From Sceloporus undulatus (Eukaryota > Chordata > Lepidosauria > Squamata > Phrynosomatidae), in assembly GCF_019175285.1 (NCBI RefSeq), contig NC_056525.1, forward strand, positions 122,397,002-122,461,001: a DNA stretch of 64,000 bases, in the 5' to 3' direction. Positions 36,901 to 45,900 of the stretch are shown in pieces. Both the position numbers and the translations under genes were made by a program. Every line of letters starts with the position of its first letter. The stretch's first letter is position 1. Below the pieces are notes generated by a model. The model was given only the letters and a program-made list of their open reading frames with translations. It was not told the origin of the DNA and made no database searches.

Positions 36901-39900
36901 GTTGATCATTCCTCCTGCCCTGTAACACTAGTGGGCCTAACTGATACACTCATTTAGCATACCTTTCTCTGTTCTTTTATAGGTGGGAGGATATAGCCTC
37001 CAATTTAGATATCAGCTAGCCTGTGATGTAGACATAGGACCAAATTAGCACAATCTCATTTACTTTGTCTCTAACTGACAAAGAATAAACAAACTGCGCT
37101 TTGATGCACATGGCTCCCAAAACATGTTCCTTTTGGTGCATTGTGAAGGATTACACACACAAACACACCCCTTTTCTGTGTGCAGCAAATCTTCCAACAG
37201 GAGGGTATATATGAACTGACCCGTAGTCTCAGCGTCAATGCACCAGTATTATCAAAGACCAAGCTTAAAATAGTTTATATTTGAATGCAGGCATGTAAGG
37301 ATTAGATACTTATAAAAGTTCAAAATGTTTACGGAAAGCAAGTTGGTATCCTTTGTAGTGATGATGAGGTTTTATTTCATTTTAAATAGTCTTTAATTTA
37401 TATATTTTCTTTTACTTCCAGGGAGGTTCAGAAAGCAGTGAACACTGCCCAGGGGCTGTTCCAGAGATGGACAGAGCTCCTGCAAGATCCATCCACAGCT
37501 ACAAGAGAAGAAATTGACTGGACCACTAATGAGCTAAGGAACAATCTAAGGAGCATTGAGTGGGATCTTGAGGACTTAGATGAAACTATTAATATCCTTT
37601 GGGTTCTCTGATTAATTGATAAATGAACCTGGTTAGTACTCATCCAGGAAACCTGATAATGTTGACAGTTGCTTAATCTGATAAGTATGTCTTGGTATAA
37701 TGGAAGCTGGAGGTGTAGCTGTGAGCAGAAAGTTACCTCTCTCGTGCCTCAAGTTATCCTGTAAACAAGTTCTAAAAATGGTTTATGGAATGTACTACTA
37801 CTTCGGTTTTTTTCCTTATGCAGAAAAATGATTATTTTTAAAAGGCCATATTAATGGTTATTGGGGCAATCTATGTATCAGACAGTTTCCTTAACCTTAT
37901 TCAACGCATTGTTGAAGCTAACCCTCGGAAGTTCAACCTTGATGCGACAGAACTGGGTATAAGAAAATCCTTCATAGCAAGCACACGACAGGTGGTCAGG
38001 GTAAGGCATTTGAGGACATAACCACATTATACAACAGAAGTCTTGATTACTTGTTAGAGCAAAGCAACCTGTGTCTTTGAGATGAAGAGGACATATGAAC
38101 ACGAACAAATGCAGAATATTGATTGTTGAACGTGTCTTTTCCAAGGACAAGTCAGGCAAAAAATAACTAACAATAACTATCTGTGTTTTAATAAACCCTG
38201 AGTGTTTGGTCATGAATCCATCTATTTATCTGGACATTTAAGAGCAGTTAGTTGGTGCTATAATAACCTTGCTGGTTATTGTTTCTTGATCTCATTTATT
38301 GTTTGATTATTGTGGTCTTGTTGAATGTTCTAATGCTGTTGTTCCCTCCCCTGGATGTGTGATAACAAAATTCCTATGAGATTTCCTAAATGTCCTATGA
38401 AGAGTAGGATATAAATAAAACTAGTAAATGTGGAAATATGTGGGTCTTTATCTAAGATGTTTTTCTGTTCAGATACCTTGAACGGAATAGAAATACACAA
38501 CAAGGAGTCCTGTTTTGGGGTGTGATCAATTTCCTCCTTCACTCCAACATAGAATCTTTCAATTTTTCTTCTGCCTCTTTGTTGGAACAAAAACTTGGAC
38601 TAAGGCTATATTGATAAGTTTCCCCTAAAGTCTTATTGACATGATGCGGTCAGGTTTTGCATTGTATCCTTTGACTGCTTTTGGTACATCTCTCTTAACT
38701 TATAAATACCACTTCATTTCTCCATAGATTTTCATTTTCTGAGTAAAACACTGTAATTACCTGACTCAAAATGTCCCATTCCTTTCTACGTTTACCACAT
38801 ATCCAGTATTGCAGTGTTTGTATGTTCTATTTCTTGATTCACTATGTCTAGCTTCCCCTGATTCATGCTTCTCACATTCCATGTTCCTATGATATGCACT
38901 GTGCATATGTAGTCAGACTTTCCTTTCGTCTCTGAGCACATCAACAGCTGAACATCCTTTCAGCTTCAGTCCAGTTGTGTCATTAGCCACAGTGCTGCAT
39001 GTAGTTATCCTCTGTTCTTCTCCTGAGCTCACTGAGTGTCATCTGACCTGGGATTCTCATCTTCCGGCACTATATCGTGTTTCATTTTGATTGTTTCATC
39101 CTAGAGTTTTTGGGGTAACAGACATTCAAAAGAGGTTTACTGTGCCTCCCTCTGTGCAGTACAGTGCGCCCGTGTTATATGCGGGCACGCTTTACGCGGT
39201 CTTGAGCACACACGCTCAAGCCACAGGGCACAAGGGGCGGCACGTCCCATTCAAATGAATGGGCGTGCGCGCCCGTGGCGCCCCGCGCGCCACCACCGCA
39301 CCACACACAAGCCCCACTGTTTCTAATGGGGCTTGAGCATAGGCGGAATTCGCCTTACGCGGTGGGGTCCAGAACGGATCCCCCACGTTAGGCAAGGGCG
39401 GACTGTACTAGCAAGCATTAGCTATGATGCCACTGATGTTTGGGAGATCCTCCACCAGTGTCACCCCCCACTCCTGCTGCTGCCCAGTAGCTGTTTGCAC
39501 ATTTCATCTGGTTCCCAAATTCCTCATGCCTCACAAGAATACACAGTCCCACCAGCATAGAAGGGTAATGCCATTCACAATGCCCATTGGTTGAAAACTA
39601 CACAGCTAACCATTCTTTGTTTCTAAGTCCTTAGTACACTTGTTTGAATGATTCCTAAGTATGTCTTACAGAGCAATCATATACATGTCCACTCTGGTCC
39701 AAATACACTGCAGAAATAATCCAGTTTAAGACCATTTTAACTGCCCTCACTCAGTGCTAGGGAGTCCTGGAAATCACAGTTTGTTGTGGTACCAGAGCAC
39801 TCTGACAGAGAAGGCTAAATGTTTCACCATACTACCGTTCCCAGAATTCCCTAGCATTCAACCAGAGCAGTTAAAGTGCTCTCAAATTGGATTATTTCTG

Positions 39901-42900
39901 CAGTGTGTTTTGGACCTCTGAAGGAAGAAGAAGAATAAGGAGAAGGTATTTATGATATTTAATTATATCCCGCCCTTCTTCCAAGGCTGGGACTCAGGGC
40001 GGCTTACATTAAAAAAATCATACAGTTAAAAACATACAAAAATAATATATTAAAATAGAATTAAATTACTATAATAATTAAAACAAATTCAATGCTAAAA
40101 CCAAGTTTAAAAAGATTAAAATGCTTAAAATACATTAAAACAATATGGCAACATCCCATCACATGCCTGAAAAACTTTCTGTTTTAAAAGCTTGTCTAAT
40201 CAAGTAGCCCTTAGCCTGCCGGTGGAAGGATAACAAGGATGGGGCCATTCTGGCCTCCCTGGGCAGGGAGTTCCAGCGTCTAGGGGCAGCCATGGAAAAG
40301 GCCCTCTCTCATGTCCCCACCAACCGTGCTTGTGATGGTGGTGGGATGGAGAGAAGGGCCTCCCCTGAGGATCTCAGAGCCCAGGACGGCTCATATAGGG
40401 AGGTATGGTCTGACAAATTGCCTGGACCTGAGCCAAATAGGCTTTATAGGTCATTACCAACATTTTGAATTGTACCCAGAAACAGACTGGCAGTTAGTGG
40501 TGCTGTTTCAACAAGGGTATTGTGTGATCTCTATCACCTGCCCCTGTTAGCAGCTTGACTGCAGCTCTTTGGACCAGCTGAAGTTTCTGAACACTCTTCA
40601 AAGGCAGCCCTATTTACAGTGCATTATAGTACTCCAAATGTGATGTAACCAAGGCAAAAGTGATGTAACCAAAGATCAATTCCTGGGTGAATTTGTATGG
40701 GTAGCATCACTAACAACCTTGATAATATAACTTTTATGTGCTAAAGTGTCCAAGGAAGTCTGTCTGTGGACAAAACAAAGCAAACAAACAGCTTCATTTA
40801 TATACTGCTTCATACTGAACTAGCAGTGTCTAAATGGTTTACAACTGTAAGCTAATTGCCCCCAACAAGCTGGGTACTCATTTTAGCGACCTCGGAAGGA
40901 TGCAAGCCTGAGTCAAGCTTGAACCCTGGCTAGTATTGAACCCACAACATTATGGTTTTGAGTGAGTTGCTGCAGTACAGGCATTTAATCACTGTGCCAC
41001 CAGAACATCAAGGAGTTGTTCTCACAGTTTTTAAATGTGAACAGATGAAGATATGATATAAAGGCTGAGATCATCTAATGGTTTTGCATTGCGTAAATAT
41101 TACAGAATTATGTATTGATCATGCTATACAACACTTGTATTGAATGGCAACATTGCATAGCTGAAAATAGACCCAAATACGTAACCAAATGTACAACCAA
41201 ATATTTTTGTTTATGCAGATACATGTGTACATGTGCATATGCATGCATATCTGTATCTGCATGTGCAGTGGCACCATATTCACAACTCCACTTTCACAAA
41301 CTTGAACTGAAAACAAATACTCTGCATCAGATAAAAATGTCCATCTGCTTCCATAGGGAAATATGTGTATGTGTAAGCCTGCATCTACATTGGAAATTAA
41401 TGCAGTGTGACACTGCTGTAACTACCATGGCTCAGAGCTATCAAATTCTGGAATTTGTAGTACTGTAAGATAGCATTCATTGTCAGAACTCTGGTGCGTC
41501 AAATCCCAACATTCACTAGGATGGAGCCATGACAGTTAATGAGGTGTCAAACTGCATTAATTCTGCTTTGTGGCAGCACCTTATGACACCAAAAGGATTC
41601 TGGCCATTTCCTGTCCTAGAAATAAAGCAGTTTTGCTTTGTAGACCAGTATATCTGTTAGTTATAATCACCTTATAATAACAGTTTTTGTGTTTTGTGGT
41701 TTTATTTTTGTTTTTAATGAAATAGGATATGAAAGACCAGATGTCAAATACTTCTGTTCAAGCTCTGGCTGAAAGGAAGAACAGGCAGGTCAGTATATTG
41801 CTAGATTGTCTAGTAACTTGACTGCAGAATATATTAGATGTGGTTGAGGCATTTGTACTAGATGTTCCATGTTTAAATATTGTGCATTAGGCACACTTCT
41901 AAAAGGAAATCTAATTTCAGGTTTGTTAAGGTAGCAATATTTACAATGTTATACAGAAGATTTCTAATGTTTCTACAAAGGTTGGAACATTTATGGACAT
42001 TGGGGTTCCTTTATAAATTCAGCATAACGTTGTAGGAAGGAGTTTTTGTTCAGGCTAATCTTTCCTGACAAGGCACATGCCCAAAGACAGTAACTCTGCC
42101 TTTCTAAAAATAGTCATAGTTCTTGCAGAGCATTCATTTGTGTGAAACAGCAGCAAGACCTCCTTTTTGTTTCTCCCCTGGGGTGAAGCAGTTATAAATC
42201 AGAGCAATGCCCCCCCCCCAAGTTCAGGATGATGGTGGTCAAGGGGGTCTCATGTCTTCAGGATGCAAAACAACAATCCTATCCATGGAAGTATCCATAC
42301 TACATGATTGTCAGTTTTGTAGTATTTCAGTTGTCATGGCTTCTTTCAGTAAAATCCTGAGATCTGATGTTTTGTGAAATACTTAAAGGTCTGTGGCAGA
42401 AAGCACTAATGCAGTTGTTGAAGGGAGTGTAGTAGAACACTCTAAATCCTTCAAAGACTACAAATCACAGGATTTCATAGGATGGAGTCATGGCAGTTAA
42501 AGTGGAATCAAAGTGCTACAATTTTTGAAGTGTGGATGCACCCCATATGTCTTTACAGATGCATGAGCCAATCTTAAATGAGTTTTGGTCCCACATGTTA
42601 AAGTTTCAAACTGTGGCACATTCTTGAAAATGCCATAATGTCTTGTTTTTTTGTTCCTGCACCACCAAAATTAAACTCTAGAACTTAGGCTGTAAAAATG
42701 GAGCTCTCTTATTGAACATTTGTTACCCTTCTTCAGAATCTGTTTAACTAGAACAAAGACTTTAATTGCCAATGTTCCTCATATGGAGGAAAAGTCACTT
42801 CCCATCACTGCTCAGAACTCTATAGTGAAACAAGCAATCCTCATTTATTCACCACATTTAATTTTTATTTCTCATTTATTCATTGATATATAGGTACTTC

Positions 42901-45900
42901 TGGGTGAAAGTGCAACTCATAACTGGAGCTCTGTGCCTGACAAATATGGCCGTTTGGATCGTGAAATGCAGTCTGTGAATTCACACTTCATTGAGGAGCA
43001 CCAGGCACAGCAACAGGTAGGATATTTCCTGTGTCTCATCCTATACAGTCTCTTTTTGGCAACTTTGTGTATAGTGCACCTAAAGGTGGAGTGGGGGAAA
43101 GGCAGTTTTGTTGACCAGAAACCTACTGACTACTAATGTAATTAGGATTTGCAGTGAAGGTCTTGCTGTAAGAATGTCATGGGATTACATTGTGAATTCA
43201 CAAGCAGGCACAAATTGCAAATCCCCAATTAAGGAATAGGTATAGGGAGGACAGAGCAGGGAAGAGTAGCAGGAAGTTGTAAGTGATAGAAACAGAGAGG
43301 TTAGGGAGGATGCCTGGTGGTTGTATAGCTGCCAGGTTGAGGAATTCACAGGGAAACAGTGAGGAGGGCGAATGATACTCTTTTCTCTCTGTTGTAACCC
43401 AGGGCAACAGGAGCCTGAGCACTCTTTACTTTAATGCCGAGATACATTCATCCCGCACACACCTGGTGTGTTGATATTCAAATGACTAACAAGGGTTGAG
43501 GGATATGGACAGCTGTGGTATTAACAAAATGTGTGAAATAACCCCTTTCTTTTCTGGCTACTCGAAGAGCCCAATTTTCAAATCTTATTTCATCAGCAAA
43601 TAGTTAATACCCAAATATGATTTTTGGGGTGCAACAAAAATCATTGGGGGAATAGCTAATACCCCAGAGGACAGGATCAAGATTCAAAATGACCTGAATA
43701 GACTAGAAAGCTGGGCCAAAGCTAACAAAATGAAATTCAACACGGAGAAATGTAAGGTATTGCACTTAGGGCAGAAAAATAAAATGCACAGATATAAGAT
43801 GGGTGACACCTGGCTGAATGAAACTACGTGTGAAAGGGATCTAGGAGTCCAAGTAGACCACAAGTTGAACATGAGTGAACAGTGTGATGCGGCAGCTAAA
43901 AAGGCCAATGCTATTTTAGGCTGCATCAATAGAAGTATAGTGTCTAGATCAAGAGAAGTAATAGTGCCACTGTATTCTGCTCTGGTGAGGCCCCACGTAG
44001 AATATTGTGTCCAGTTCTGGGCGCCACAATTCAGAAAGGACATTGAGAAACGAGCGTGTCCAAAGGAGGGCGACAAAAATGGTGAAAGGTCTGGAAACCA
44101 TGCCCTGTGAGGAACGACTTAGGGAGCTGGGGATGTTTAGCCTGGAGAAAAGAAGGTTAAGAGGTGATATGATCGCCCTGTTTGAATACTTGAAGGGATG
44201 TCATATTGAAGAGGGAGCAAGCTTGTTTTCTGCTGCTTCAGAGAACAGGACCCGGAACAATGGATGCAAGCTGCAGGAAAAGAGATTCCACCTGAACATT
44301 AGGAGGAACTTCCTGACAGTAAGGGCTGTTCAACAGTGGAATGCACTCCCTCGGAGGGTGATAGTCTCCTTCCTTGGAGGTCTTTAAACAGAGGCTGGAT
44401 GGCCATCTGTCAGGGATGCTTTGATTTGGATTTCCTGCATGGCAGGGGGTTGAACTGGATGGCCCTAGTGGTCTCTTCCAACTCTATGATTCTATGATTC
44501 TATATCCAAATAACATGCGTAGCTTTCTTGTACCTGTTTGGATCTGTTGTTAGCAAAGCAGGAATAGGCAGCTGTCTATTCAGAGTTCCTATCCAGGTCC
44601 TGTGCATGGTCCCCTTATCCCAAGTGCACATTCTTCCCCTTTACTATTAGCATCAGCCACTACATGCCATGCACACACCAGCAAAAAGGTTCTCTGAACC
44701 CATCTTTCCATAGCATCTTCCAAAGAGGCCAGCTTTTTAATGTAAGTCTGTAGGGATTCACTCCTGCCAGTTCACGATCCCTTTTTATGCTCCAACATTT
44801 TCTAGGGGGCATGAAGGCAATTTTGCCATGCCTCCCCGCCAACTATCTTAGGCCCCAAAGAAGCCTTTTTTTCCATAACAAAAAATGATGTAGAAGCTGA
44901 CTTCCAGGTTATTTCCTGTTATTAAAAGCAACACTCCTGTACCTGTCCTACTGAGAGCCAAGGACCTGTCAGAAATGTCCCCTTAGAGGATGCTTAGGAG
45001 GCAAAACCCCAATTTTTTTGCAGTGGATATGTGGAGATACAGCTCACCAAATTTTAATTGTGGACCAGTGTGCTCCCTGTGCCCATTCTGATTTAGAAGA
45101 AAAAAATCTGATAAGGCAATTTGAACCATATGTTTTTCCCTTAGAATCTTTTGGGGGTGGGAGGAGATTTGTTTTTTCTCCTTACAGGTAGTGTCTCTGT
45201 GCTTAGGAAATTAGGATTGTTTATGTAGGAAGCTGCAAGAGACAGTCTGCACACACAAATCAACTGTAGCTGGCAATGTGATGGTAACTATATAAACTCC
45301 TCCTTATCCCCACTCCTGTTTTTGGCTACCAGTTAATCATTGAGCAGCAGGATGAACAGTTGGAGCTGGTCTCTGGCAGCATTGGGGTATTAAAGAACAT
45401 GTCCCAGCGCATTGGAGGAGAGCTAGATGAACAAGCAGTGTAAGTACTCAACACATTTTAGTCACTCAGTGCACAGTATATATCTCTTTGTACCAGCCTC
45501 CTTAGCAGTAAACGTTCACTTTGTTTTTGACATTGTGTGTCATGGTTGTGGGCTTCCCTGAAAACAGTGATTGCCCACTATTGGAAACAAAGGTCCAGAA
45601 CACACTGCGGAAGTAATCCAATTTGAGACCGCTTTAACTGCCCTGACTGAATGCTAGGGAATTCTGGGAACTGTAGTTTGGTGAGACATTTAGCCTTCTC
45701 TGTCAGAGAGCTCTGGTGCACATTAAATGACAATTCCCAGGATTCCCTAGTACTGAGCCAGGGCAGTTAAAGTGGTCTCAAACTGGATTATTTCTGCAGT
45801 GTGTTTTGGACCATAGTTCTGGATTAGATTCACATTTGGTCTGTCCCACTAGAAACTCCTCTTCAGTTCTCAACCAGCACCAAAAGCAAGCAGTTTAGCT

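Noticed and set aside
37578-37616. Exon 2 of STX6 reading on to a stop shortly after ATTAATATCC
   Set aside because: The read-through frame ends quickly and lacks the family sequence, whereas AT-AC splicing restores the exact syntaxin 6 sequence.
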